Origin: Amphiura filiformis
Taxonomy: Eukaryota > Echinodermata > Ophiuroidea > Amphilepidida > Amphiuridae
DNA length: 64,000 nt
Assembly (NCBI RefSeq): GCF_039555335.1
Contig: NC_092628.1
Coordinates: forward strand, 80,130,315-80,194,314
Direction: 5' to 3'
The notes beneath the pieces are model-generated. The model did not search any database. It saw nothing but the letters and a program-made list of their open reading frames with translations, and had not been told where the DNA came from. Numbering within the stretch: the first letter of the stretch is position 1; every line of letters starts with the position of its first letter. Below are positions 9,401 through 18,420 of this stretch, piece by piece. Made by a program: the position numbers and the translations under genes.

Positions 9401-10623
9401 TTTCTACACTGGAATTTCAGTGACCCAAGACAAGCGGTTTGTTATTTATGATCAGAAATAAGGTACCGCTAGGATGTACCTCGTTTCCTATCATATATAC
9501 TGAACCGCTTGTTTTGAGTCACTGAAATTTCAGTGTAGTAATTGGATTCCTTGCCCCAATAATATACATAATTTTTGTTACCAGTGTGTAATTATTTTTT
9601 GAGAAAAATGAAAAATAGTCACAAATTTACCACATGGGTGTAGTACCCCCCTTAAGCAGCACAAATAACTTAGCCATCATTATAATGTCCATTCACTGAC
9701 ATATCATTGCTGTGTTATCCATGTTACCAACATATCTGTTGTTGTTTTACAGGTGGTTCAATGTTAGTGAGTGGTGATGATCAAGGGAAGATTTGGGTAT
9801 ATGATATTACCAAGCTTCCATCTAAGAATGCAAACAAACCACCAACACAGAAAGCCACTTATGTAAGTAAAGCAGTTTACTTGAAACCTTTTTAAAATAT
9901 TGAAATTGTGTAAAATTTTGAGTTATGATTTAAATTCAAAATTTGTGCAACATTAATTGGATAAGGAGTTATGGAACTTTTTAAAATCAGAAAAGTATTT
10001 CTTTATCTTGATACAATTCTAAATAGAAACATATGTGACATGATCAAGGGGAATGAGTCGGATGTCGTTAATATTGTTTTTGAGATATTGGTAAAAATGG
10101 TGTTTAAATTGTTTCATATCGTTTTCAGCCAGTGATAAATTGCTCATAACTCGGTAACCAGATGTCCGATTTTGATGGGGTTTGCACCAAATTCTAACAT
10201 ACGTAAACTGCCAGAAAATGATGTAAAAATTTATAATCGAAAATTGCTGACATGTAACTCATTCCTCTTGATCATGTCACATATTCAGTGGAAACATACT
10301 GAGTGTAAGTGTACTCAAGCTCAGCTTTGTCTAGTGGACCCATCATGCTGCAATCAGCCAAATGAGTGGATTACTTAATTGCACTTACAATTTGCAACTT
10401 TTCTAAGTTGTTGTGAATTATGTAAATTGTCATATGATACTCACACCTAATGTTACTTAACACATTACAGGTACTCAACTGGCCAGAGGACCAGACCGAA
10501 GACAATTCATCCGACTCCAGTGCTAACGATCTGATCATCAACGATGTCGCCGTCAGCTCCGACTCCAACTACATCGTCTCCGTTACGAACAAAAATGTGG
10601 TCTGCATCTGGCAGATTTTATGA
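250..10623 (+). CDS. LRWD1: LRWD1/ORCA orthologue, 12 exons, 5'-partial
   Basis: Leucine-rich repeat and WD repeat protein 1 associates with the origin recognition complex and stabilises it on chromatin, notably heterochromatin. The twelve exons join in phase to about 671 codons if two one-base losses in the linker exons are allowed for. Order: a charged post-LRR helix (LDTIWKESFAQRVKGRI), an acidic/basic linker with two AT-hook-like motifs, then a WD40 domain with family landmarks NVATCGGNTICVIDC, VLAAAGTRGSIKLLH, EEIVLWDIG, LAGCENGCYGWNID, CDGSIHLWDIE, GDDQGKIWVYDI and the C-terminal NVVCIWQIL followed by TGA. These match the vertebrate LRWD1 WD blocks in order. The N-terminal LRR exons lie left of the window. 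The linker is longer than I recall for the human protein. Identification is confident; exact linker exon edges are less certain. Confidence 0.93.
1083..1495 (+). CDS. LRWD1: LRWD1 exon b (linker with first AT-hook; frame break near 1365)
   Basis: Acceptor TCCTTTTCAG ends at 1082; donor AAAG|GTTAG after 1495. The exon opens in phase 0 (LTVLAEKQITQETAG, then the MAEVEEPEPPAPKPKA region). Around 1361-1368 (CCCGCGGC) the meaningful frame shifts: downstream, the frame with codons GCA 1367 and AAG 1370 gives AKKAKTDGEDGEEELPEE and then the AT-hook KGRGRPKGSTNKTK, ending in phase 0. The upstream frame continued instead runs into the intron and cannot join the next exon. One base appears to be missing, either a sequencing or assembly error or a real mutation. 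Confidence 0.8.
2060..2187 (+). CDS. LRWD1: LRWD1 exon c (Ala/Thr-rich linker, second AT-hook-like motif; frame break near 2157)
   Basis: Read from 2060 it gives KKTPAVKKPAAAATTAAS and TDTQTPKVGRGRRK. After AAGGA (2156-2160) the next frame gives GSTKAAIAAR and ends in phase 0 at a strong donor (AGG|GTAAGT, 2188), matching exon d. One G appears to be missing. The start is ambiguous. The stronger acceptor (long T tract then CTTCTAG, ending 2050) would need one A removed from the run at 2060-2064 to avoid a stop. The weaker AG at 2058-2059 keeps the frame without change. Confidence 0.65.
3411..3492. repeat. Exact 41-bp tandem duplication
   Basis: TGAAATCAGTTTATTTGTGA and the next 21 bases occur at 3411-3451 and again identically at 3452-3492, just before LRWD1 exon d. 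The identity suggests a recent duplication or an assembly artefact. Confidence 0.9.
3524..3764 (+). CDS. LRWD1: LRWD1 exon d (Lys-rich linker into first WD blade)
   Basis: Acceptor ATTAG ends at 3523; donor CCAA|GTAAG follows 3764. It begins KEKLEQEEHEATEAV in phase 0, passes through a Lys-rich stretch and enters the WD domain at EPIHMLRCHSIENDPTD, which corresponds to the vertebrate EPLHFLQCHS region. It ends in phase 1. Confidence 0.9.
4522..4628 (+). CDS. LRWD1: LRWD1 exon e (WD)
   Basis: Acceptor TTTGTAG ends at 4521; donor GAG|GTGAGA follows 4628. It encodes SLSKSNVATCGGNTICVIDC and TSGKVIKKYQHDREKE. The VATCGG..VCVIDC pattern is diagnostic for LRWD1. It starts by completing a split Ser codon and ends in phase 0. 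Confidence 0.95.
4720..5003 (-). pseudogene. Degenerate LINE reverse-transcriptase C-terminal fragment
   Basis: On the - strand a partly open frame reads YDLLYGGKAKHLEHLQSLQ then HKAAKLIHSASKPES and LLQNLYWLPICE. This is the LLYGLP..L..LQ.VQNAAARLI...H.TP.L..LHWLP pattern found after the RT domain in CR1/L2-type non-LTR retrotransposons. The following part (FKLYECIV.., then SLSDYHEYQAADLS) also fits but is degraded. It lies in an LRWD1 intron, is truncated at both ends and is not functional. Confidence 0.7.
5309..5519 (+). CDS. LRWD1: LRWD1 exon f (WD)
   Basis: Acceptor CCTTCAG ends at 5308; donor TTCT|GTAAG follows 5519. It starts EFYCVAWTTLEI, contains NVLAAAGTRGSIKLLHTD, and ends FHPTEPTWLF. 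These match the FFSVAWT and VLAAAGLRGLVRLLH blocks of vertebrate LRWD1. It ends in phase 1. Confidence 0.95.
5876..5926. repeat. Perfect palindrome, 25-bp arms, 1-nt centre
   Basis: The left arm 5876-5900 (AGTGAATGGCACAGC...) and the right arm 5902-5926 (...GCTGTGCCATTCACT) are exact reverse complements around A5901. It lies in the LRWD1 intron before exon g. Confidence 0.97.
5979..6048 (+). CDS. LRWD1: LRWD1 exon g (WD, 70 nt)
   Basis: Acceptor TTGACTAG ends at 5978; donor TGCAA|GTAAGT follows 6048. It completes a split Cys codon, then reads GSEEIVLWDIGTPEG; LWDIG is the family blade-closing motif. It ends in phase 2. A perfect 25-bp palindrome ends 52 bp upstream. Confidence 0.92.
6420..6554 (+). 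CDS. LRWD1: LRWD1 exon h (WD)
   Basis: Acceptor GCATTTCAG ends at 6419; donor ACAG|GTGAGA follows 6554. It encodes KLLRFQAPGRLLGIVVPP and LAGCENGCYGWNIDVKN; LAGCE.GC..W is a clear match to vertebrate LRWD1. Phase 2 at the end. Confidence 0.95.
6914..7047 (+). CDS. LRWD1: LRWD1 exon i (WD with acidic insert)
   Basis: Acceptor CCTTCAG ends at 6913; donor AATAG|GTAAGT follows 7047. It encodes RHHVEFLLPSKARLAEA, an acidic insert EDESDEEAEGDM and DGLALTSDNQI, matching the vertebrate VEFVFSEG..VDGLAFVNEDI segment. Ends in phase 1. Confidence 0.93.
7108..7263. mobile_element. TIR foldback element (MITE-like)
   Basis: TATAATTGAAGACCAAATTA at 7108 and its near-complement ending TTGGTCTTCAATTATA at 7263 form arms of about 30 bp around a loop of about 95 bp. 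No coding capacity. It sits in an LRWD1 intron. Confidence 0.85.
7553..7917. mobile_element. Compound foldback element of two adjacent palindromes
   Basis: The outer ends are CAGGGTC (7553-7559) and GACCCTG (7911-7917). Inside are one inverted pair, CCAGGGCCTCGGTTTCG (7559-7575) with CGAAATCGAGGCCCTGG (7702-7718), and a second, GGGTCAGAATTTTG (7718-7731) with CAAAATTCTGACCC (7902-7915). The interior is rich in GATTCTTGCAAG/GAGAATC motifs. It lies in an LRWD1 intron. Confidence 0.8.
7992..8150 (+). CDS. LRWD1: LRWD1 exon j (WD)
   Basis: Acceptor ACCACCAG ends at 7991; donor AGAG|GTGGGT follows 8150. It encodes ASKVACDGSIHLWDIEEA and CTLEWCNSDSVYLDIGAW. The leading codon is split with exon i. 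Phase 1 at the end. Confidence 0.93.
8793..9054. mobile_element. MITE family B, copy 1
   Basis: Ends are TGTGATGCGATCAAGCAAAA and ...TTTTGCTTGATCATACCACA, flanked by TA on both sides (TA target duplication). About 262 bp, in an LRWD1 intron. A second copy is at 53961-54220. Confidence 0.9.
9288..9655. mobile_element. Long-TIR foldback element with TTAA flanks
   Basis: TTAA (9288-9291), then GGGGGTACTACACCC, ends in GGGTGTAGTACCCCCC and TTAA (9652-9655). The two arms are complementary over most of their length (for example GGAATCCAATTTCTACACTG against CAGTGTAGTAATTGGATTCC). TTAA duplication is typical of piggyBac-type transposition; the family assignment is inference. Confidence 0.9.
9753..9862 (+). 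CDS. LRWD1: LRWD1 exon k (WD)
   Basis: Acceptor GTTTTACAG ends at 9752; donor TTAT|GTAAGT follows 9862. It encodes GGSMLVSGDDQGKIWVYDI then NKPPTQKATY, matching the GDEEGNVWLYDV block. Ends in phase 0. A TTAA-flanked foldback element ends 97 bp upstream. Confidence 0.95.
10034..10281. mobile_element. MITE family A, copy 1
   Basis: Begins TGTGACATGATCAAGGGGAA and ends ...CTCTTGATCATGTCACA, flanked by TA. It lies in the last LRWD1 intron. A second, 3'-clipped copy is at 44795-45016. Confidence 0.9.
10471..10623 (+). CDS. LRWD1: LRWD1 terminal exon l
   Basis: Acceptor CACATTACAG ends at 10470. It encodes VLNWPEDQTEDNSSDSSAN, then INDVAVSSDSNYIVSVTNK and NVVCIWQIL, with stop TGA at 10621-10623. 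The human protein ends in a similar VAIWGRM, so the length is as expected. Confidence 0.95.
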   Translation, partial: VLNWPEDQTEDNSSDSSANDLIINDVAVSSDSNYIVSVTNKNVVCIWQIL

Positions 10624-11247
10624 GTGTCGTAGTAACAAAATGTGGACAACTTGCCAAATAATAGAAAGACTGATGGTGCAACAAGCTCTGAAATTGGCAC
10701 CAGTGAAATGTTCCTGGATCTGGATGTATCTGAAGGAAGATAATGTCTGTTTGTTTTAGTGGTGGCACAAGAGAACACAAATGAAGATTATGGTGTGTGG
10801 GAATCTGTGTATATATATAGTTCCGTCTGTCTTGATTACGTATGTAACCTGTTTCCTGTATGAGAGCACCTTAAAATATTTTGAATGTGACCATGTGTAT
10901 CACACAAAGCATTATTTTGTTTTAGAATTCAACAGAATACACACCTCAGCTTTGTAGAAAGCTGCATTTTTATTTTTCATTATTCCAAGCACATTCATCA
11001 TCTGTACTTTGTTTGACATGAAATAGGCCATTTTTTATGTCTCTTATATTCACATTATGTGAATCATTTAAAAGAGCATAAACACCTGTCTCACTGTGTG
11101 CTAAGTACACTGCTCCTTAGTGACTGTATACACCCATTGTTCATCAATTCACAATTTTAGGAGTGTGCCTACAGTCTACACAATAAATAAGGGACCCGTT
11201 TTTGAACTTGATCCCACAGCCAATTGAGGGTAAATTTATAGAATAAA
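10624..11247 (+). other. Probable LRWD1 3' UTR with candidate poly(A) signals
   Basis: This is non-coding sequence directly after the LRWD1 stop. AATAAA hexamers occur at 11182-11187 and 11242-11247. No transcript evidence is available, so the true 3' end is unknown. Confidence 0.35.
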
Positions 11248-12188
11248 TGGTGACCAAAGTGTGTCTGAGGATGTCTGCTTTGATCGCAGTGACAGCGAAT
11301 GATTCAAAACAGATGGAAGATACAGATTCAAAAATTGCACTTTGCACTTCCGGCGATGTTTACTGTATGCGTAGCAGAACCCATTCACAATCGCCACCAT
11401 AAAATACCATTGATTATCATAATTAAGATAATATGATTGTCATTTAGGGCCACTGTGTGCCCTCATGATGTGTACAAATCAATGTGGCATGCCGCAGTAA
11501 GCATGCTTGTTTTGAATATCTACTTTAGTCAGTTTTTGTTTCATAACTTGGTGATGTCTGCATCATTTGCTGTCAGTCGCTGATATCTCAAATTTGAAAA
11601 AAAAAACATCCTTGCGCACTCGTTTGTCGTTACTATGATATTTGATCTACCCATACTTAGGCTGTGTGGTCATGTACAAAAACCAGGGACTGTCCTTTGG
11701 AATTTGCAGGAGAGCATTAAATGGAATGTAACAAGAGAATGGTCGAATAAGGAGAGCTAAAAATCATTCTCCTATATCAGATTTAAGGAGAGCAGTAGAG
11801 AGCGATTGCTCTCGCTCTCCTAAAAAGGCAGACCCTGAAAAACTGGTACCTTGTTGATTGAACAGACTGTATCACATGTCAAATAATTACGGTTGATGGT
11901 GCTTTGGCAAACTACTCCACTTTAAATTGTACAAATAATGTTTTTAAACCAAGGAGAGTCTAGTGTGTTGAACAAAGAGTTTGTAACATTATTGTATACA
12001 TAACCTTTTTGTGACGACGTTTTATTTTTGTGGTTTTATATGTGTGGTGCTTCTTAATCTTTTCTATTTTAGCGTGTTTGATGTTGTACAAATATTAACT
12101 TCTCATGAGTGAGATGTTGTCAGTATCATCTCAAATTAACAGGTGGATTATTCTAAATCCAGTACAGTCCACCTGTTATTAAGGTATG

Positions 12189-12530
12189 CAGACCTGCCAA
12201 CTGTCCCTCATTTTGATGGACTGTCCCTTATTTGGGGTTTAACAAAGTAAAAAAGAGGGACAGTCCTGTTTTCTGAAAATGTCAGTGATGGCAAATTTAA
12301 ATGTAAGAACAGCAGAAAATGATGCAGATTTCACTTTAAAATTTTGCTAAATAGCATTCTCTTTAGACTATTATGATAAATTCAGACCTGCAAAACCTTT
12401 CAGAATTCTGAAAGTATTGCTCACCTCAAGTCTTCGCATTTGTCGGTACCTGGTTTGTGTACGCACGTACATGTACAAGGTTTTTGTCTCAATGTCCCTC
12501 TTTCTGACTTCGGTAGGTTGACAGGTCTGG
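12189..12530. mobile_element. Degenerate TIR element
   Basis: CAGACCTGCCAACTGTCCCTC at 12189 is matched by an inverted, diverged end running from AATGTCCCTC to TTGACAGGTCTG at 12529. The interior is non-coding. Intergenic. Confidence 0.6.
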
Positions 12531-13086
12531 ACTGTATGGTGTATTATATCACACAAGTATGAGCAGTTAATATTTGTTGTAACCCACTCATCCATAGATT
12601 TTGGTCATTTGATTATGAATTCAGGCTGAAGTGACTTGAATCTATGATTGAGTAACATAATTAGTTTTATTTTGTTTAGTATATTGTTTCTTATATCATG
12701 TTCTTTCTGTTTAAGGGCGGATTCTGCACTGGTTTACCAGCAGAAGTGGTAAAACTTTATTTGGGTTGTTTCGACACTACCTAACTCTTGAACAAGAATA
12801 AGGTTACTTTACATAACTCCCGGGCCTAACTCTTGAACAAGAATAATTTTACTTTTTATAAGTGTTAATTTTGTTTTGTTTTTCACCCCAATTGAAACTT
12901 TTTAGACTTTTTTTGTCTTTGATTGAAACTAAATTGTGTGTTTTAGTTTCACTTTGGTATTCTGAAATATTATTACTACATACTGGCAGTTCCAAAATCA
13001 GGTATGGTCATTTTATGCAGGTATGGTCTGCCACATGTTGTTAAGATCATTGACTATTTAATTGGGAAATGAAATAATTCTTGTTA

Positions 13087-13427
13087 GGCCATCTTAATTT
13101 AATAGTTCGTCTCAAAGCCCTTCCGAAGGGGTTTTTTTTTACTTTAATTTTTTTATCTGTGGGACGAGCTTTTTGACAAGCATTGACCACCTTCTCATCT
13201 ATCAAGGAGGTTATACTTTGGTCAAGATGAATAATTTTTATTGAGATTAATGATTTAGGCTATTTTGACTACGATGTCAGACGTGATATTTTTGTATGGT
13301 GGATTTTGGGGGGAAAAAATAATAAAACAGGGCAAAAACTGAAATGTACTCAATCCAGTGGGAATAACGTAATGTAATTTTACTTATGCGCGCCGGCTTT
13401 GAGACAAGCTATTGAATGAAGATGGCC
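13087..13427. mobile_element. TIR element with TTA target duplication
   Basis: TTA|GGCCATCTTAATTTAATAG at the left and ...ATTGAATGAAGATGGCC|TTA at the right. The arms continue into TCTCAAAGCC/GGCTTTGAGA. The 3-bp TTA duplication fits PIF/Harbinger-type insertion (inference). It shares GGCC termini and TTA flanks with 61884-62280. Confidence 0.8.
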
Positions 13428-14201
13428 TTATCTAGTTTTCTACCTGATAAATTGAAAAGCACTTAAGAAGTACTGTTGCTATATTAAATTTTGGGAAAAT
13501 TACGTACCTGGTGTTGTGCCAATGCATGCGTACTTCACAGAAGCTCAGATTTGGGAACCATCTGCTTAGTACCTACATAGCGTGATTGGTTTGTATTTTT
13601 TCCAAGTTGTGCGTCTAGGTTGTGCGCAGTTAACAACATATACACTTGTGGGATGCTCTTGTTACTTTCAAATGTACATGTTGTGTCCGAGAATTTAATA
13701 TAGTAACAGTAATGACATTGTATAATTAACATGATTAATGTGTACTAAATAGAGGTTTAAAGCAATTTTAGGAAACAAGCAAAAGATGACAAAAGTATGT
13801 TGGGTTGACAATTTGACATAATCAATCTTTTGGTTTGTTCCCTGAGATTGGTATATTTTTAATAGTAAATGAGATGATAATCAGATTGAGGAGCAATTAG
13901 AGACACTGACCATGTATGAATCTTGTAAATAGTACGCAATAATAGTTTTCTAGTTGGGAACAGAAAGTCAGCTGAATTTGGACATATTTTATGTTATTTT
14001 TTAGTCCATTATTTTCCTCAATCCAATGTATTGCCAAATTGGTAAATAATAGGAAATAACGGTTCATTGCGCACTCGCAACCCTATAATTATGTAATTAA
14101 GTAATTCTTCAAATAAATGGTATCAAATTCAATATTGGCCCATTCTGAAGAGGTGTGTGGCTCAATTGCATATTATGGCATTCTCATCACAAGGCTGACT
14201 T

Positions 14202-15068
14202 AAAGCCATATTGTAACATTTGTTGAAAAGTATGCCCTCAATATTTTTCAAAATTCTGTTTTTTACACGATTGTAATGTACTTTTATTAAATACCCTCCA
14301 AAATTGAAAGCCATATTATAACATTTCTGTAAAAATAGATTAGTATTTATTTTCCATAAAATGTTAGCTTTTGCTGTCAGATATGTCCCTTTTAATTTTG
14401 AGCCGAACAAGTGAGGTAAAGCATAGAAAATTGGAATTTACTACTAGCGCCCATGCATGTTACTCCGGCGGTTGTAATACGGTACGATAGTCTGTGGGGG
14501 TGTGTGTGTATGTGTATCCCGCACGCCGTGTACGTACTGTTCGACTAGTAATATTTCCATCGTAATAATAAAATGCCGGTTCCATCGTTTTATTCAAAAT
14601 CTCAGATTTTGACAAAATTACAGCACCTAAAGTAACTAAAGTACATTACAATCATGTAAAAACCAGAATTTAAAATGTGTTTGAGGGCGTTCTCCTCAGC
14701 AAATGTTATAATATGGCTTTAAGGTGCTGTAGTTTTGTCAAAATCCGAGATTTTGAATAAAACGCAGGAACCGTTGTTTAATTATTACGATGGAAACATT
14801 AGTCGAATGCGTTCACAATATTCATAATCATTAACACAAGAGTCACAGTATGCAATGTTGTGTGGGATGTACACAAAGGATCGTGCTGTAGTACAACCGA
14901 CTGAGTGATATGCATTGGCAACATCACGCTGATAGTAAATTTCAATTTTCTTTGCTTTACCTTGGTTGTTTGGGCCAAAATTAAAAGGGGACGTACTTGA
15001 CAATAAAAGCTAAAATTTTATACGAAATACTAATTTTTTTGTATGGAAACGTTACAATATGGCTTTTA
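14202..15068. repeat. Composite foldback region
   Basis: Long inverted arms at about 14537-14627 and 14724-14813 (for example ATTCAAAATCTCAGATTTTG against CAAAATCCGAGATTTTGAAT). They are surrounded by four copies of a GCCATATTGTAACATTT motif: direct near 14210 and 14313, inverted near 14701 and 15051. Several insertions or a degraded long-TIR element would explain this. No coding content. Confidence 0.7.
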
Positions 15069-17008
15069 ACTAAAACTGATATTCATATGATTGACAAAAT
15101 GTCAACTTGTGGAGAGACTTACAGAAAATGGACAAGAAAGAAAAATTGAAATTGCCAACAAAGAGACATAATTGCATCATGTAATTGAAATAATTGTTAT
15201 TATGCAATAGTAATTCATGAGAGAGAGAGTTTACCACCGTGAATTGTGTATGTTAGTGTAAAGAGGTTGGGAAAATAAACAGCCACTATTATGTGGTGGA
15301 AATTTATAAAATGTATTGTGTTATATTTGTGTTCAAAAACTTTAGTAACATTTGCAGGGTATTGGCCCAGAAAAAGTCTGAATTGAGTTGTTATAATACA
15401 TTCTATATTCAATTGAAAAGTTCAGTTGAAAGTCGGGCTCAGTTGTGCCGAGGGGTCACATATGGATAACAAATGTGTGCCTGTTTTGGCGTTTTGGACA
15501 CCTATATACTTTTGTTGTAAGCAGTAATAGTTGTCAATACAAAAGTCCATGAAATGGCTTCAAGTTCAATTGGGCATTCATTTAAAGCAAATATCCCCCT
15601 CAGACACCCACTGCGTATAGATAAAGTGTTTGTTTTGAATTCTGTTTTGGACACTCGATGTGAAAAGTCCGCCCGCCCATAGAACAAGGGTGTTTTTTCT
15701 CGTCGCATAAGGTCTATTTATTGATTCATAACCTCATCCAATCACAGATAATAACTTTTAAATACGCGGGCGCAAATGCAGGTCATTGAAAAAGTATAAT
15801 GACCTCGTCTCGTGACGTAGCTAAAAGTACGCTCTAAAATTTTAAAAGTCACAAATTTGGGCTATTTCCTCCTTCAGGGTGATTCCTACTGGCTATTCTA
15901 CCGGGCTCATAATTAGTGTGTTTCAAGAGAAAAGTCTATGTAAATGTGTGTCACTTTAAAAATGCTCTATATTTTATTTTAATTGGTGTAATTGGAAAAA
16001 TATAATCGCATCATGCCTAATGAATCATCAAATTATGCAGGACAAAATTCTCAATCTATATGACTACTTCATTTGGAAAATTTTTTAATCTTTAAGCTGT
16101 TGCTTCAGAATACTTTTTGTGAAAAGCTAGGCGTCCATGGGTGAGTGTTTGGGTGTCGTCCCTCTGCTTTTACGTGCCAATAACGTGGTACAAGGGCTAT
16201 TTTATGGGTAAAAAGACACTGCACGTTGTCGTGTTGGTTACTTTTGCCTCTGCCCAAGCAGGCTGTGCATTGGTACTGGGGGGGGGGGGGTCGAGGGCTG
16301 TGTTCCCCGCTCCAGTTTCTAATTTTATTTTAGAAATCACTCAATTTGGTGATATATTTTTGATCTCAATTTTTGAGGTCTGTAAAAGGGGGCCCTGAAA
16401 ATTTTTCCTGATGAATTTTTTTGCATCAGGCCCCCCTTACAAGTGTTTGTGAACGGTCCCTTAGCAGTTATAAATTGAAAAACAACATACTTACAGTGTG
16501 GTACATTGTCGTACCCCAACGGTTTTAGAGTAAGATAATTTTGCTTTGACACTACACACATATCAAATTTAGAATTGTTTGTGAAGATTTCATGATTATG
16601 TGTTAATCCAATGGCGACATCAAAAATGGCGATATCGCATCTGCCACCACCTGAAATAAATAGAGATCCAAAAATTTACCCTTTAAGCTCTAAAATTAAC
16701 GTACTTATCATTTACAATTTTACCAAATGTTCACGTATAAATATCATTGTTAGGACAACATGTTGTTTCCAAGAATATTTTCCGCGATTGGTTACATGAT
16801 TAAGAATATTTCAAATGATAAACATGTTAACCAAACTGCTCGTCATTAGACTAACTATTTTGTAAATATTCTGCCACTAAATAGCTATCATAAAATCTAT
16901 AATCGTTGAAAGTGCATACTTATGACCCAATTCTTGTTGTCATTTTTTAAACCTATAGCTAGAACTTGATGAAAGCATCCCGTGGAAAGTATACACCTGG
17001 TTCACTAA

Positions 17009-17472
17009 GGGGTGGTGCAATAATTATGTGTACCGGGGGGGGGGGTGAATTCTCAAAATGGTCTGCCAAAAATCGCTTGTCCCCCCTTTGGCCGTGCCAA
17101 AAACCTTTGCCCCCCCCTTTCGACGTGCCAAAAACCTTTGCCCCCCCTTTTGACGTGCAAAAAATCTTTGCCCCCCTGAATTTAAAACCTTAAATTGTCT
17201 TAACATATAATGCGAGCGCAACGAGCTGGAAATTTTGCATATTTGAGCGTGTTCAGTAACGTTTTCCTCGCCTTTTTAGGGCATAATATAGAAACGGTGC
17301 CCAAAATATCTGTGCCAAAAATTGCTTGCCCCCCCCTTCGACCTGCCAAAAATCGCTGACCCCCCTTTCGACCTGCCAAAAATGCTTGCCCCCCCCTTTT
17401 GGCCTGCCAAAAATCTTTGCTCCCCCCTATAATTCACCCCCCGGGGGGTACACATAATTATTGCACCACCCC
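17009..17472. mobile_element. TIR element with internal C-rich tandem subrepeats
   Basis: Flanked by TAA on both sides (17006-17008 and 17473-17475). The ends GGGGTGGTGCAATAATTATG and CATAATTATTGCACCACCCC are exact complements and extend through GTGTACC and a G/C run. Inside are eight units of about 30 bp, roughly TGCCAAAAACCTTTGCCCCC plus CCTTTCGACG, four near the left end and four near the right, all in the same orientation. A 3-bp TAA duplication suggests PIF/Harbinger-like mobilisation (inference). Confidence 0.85.
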
Positions 17473-18237
17473 TAATGCCAAGTTAACAATTGAAAAATGT
17501 TAATCAGAATGCAAAACTGATAAAAACTCTGTAAAGTTGCACAAAATGTACACAGGTGCCTACAATTTCATAAAATTAATCTCTATAAAAATGTTAATTA
17601 GAAAAGAAAATGTTATTTAGAAGGGTAGGTTTTCTTTAAAATGTAAATCCCTTAAATTGACCTGTCATTATTTTTAATTAGCTACAGCGTGATGATAGTA
17701 CACACCTGGTTTACTAAGGCCTAGTTTAAGTCCCATTCATTGATCTCAGCGAAGTATAAAAAAATTGTCATTTATTTATTTCTGAAATGAAACATTTGGA
17801 CAAAAAACAGAAATAGCATTATTGACAAAATTGAAGCCCCATTGAAATACATGTAGCTAATGTCTCTACTTATTAAAGTGGAGAAATTACAGATTCTTGT
17901 AAATTTTTGTACCTAGTTGTATGGCGAAAGTACACTGCAGCTGGTTTACTGATATCGAGTTTTATGGTTTACAAATGGTATTATGGTTTACAAATGTTAA
18001 TAAGAATGCAAAAACCATAACAAACTCCGCCAAATTGCATAAAATGGACACAATTTATTACTTTGCCCTACTTTGCCCAACGCCTGTTGCGCATCCGCTT
18101 GTCCCAAGTCCTGAGTGATAGAAAAAATGGGGGCATTGCCAGAGTCGTTGTAAAGCAATATTTGCTTGATTTTTTTCTCCAAAAATGAATGTTTGACTGA
18201 TTACCACTAAATTAAACCTTTTTGCTCGATCAGTCTT

Positions 18238-18420
18238 GCTTTTAGGAGGAACCAGCAAACACACAATGTTTTTAAAACGTTTTTAAAAAGTTTTAAATGC
18301 ATTTTTGTTTTTGTCAAAATGTTTAAATGTTGGATTATATTAAGGTCCTGAAAACATGTTTTATACCATAACTTGACATTTAAACAAATGTTGTCTGTAA
18401 AACGTTTTGGCAGAAAACGA
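18238..18420. repeat. Probable dispersed AT-rich repeat
   Basis: A low-complexity block rich in AATGTTTTTAAAACGTTTTT and AAACATGTTTT/AAAACGTTTT motifs with loose inverted symmetry. It resembles non-autonomous elements common in marine invertebrates, but no clean ends were found. Confidence 0.3.

Noticed and set aside
16141..16398. 85-codon + strand frame with a possible hydrophobic segment
   Set aside because: It spans a G-run and a dispersed repeat (16130-16185); no family resemblance.
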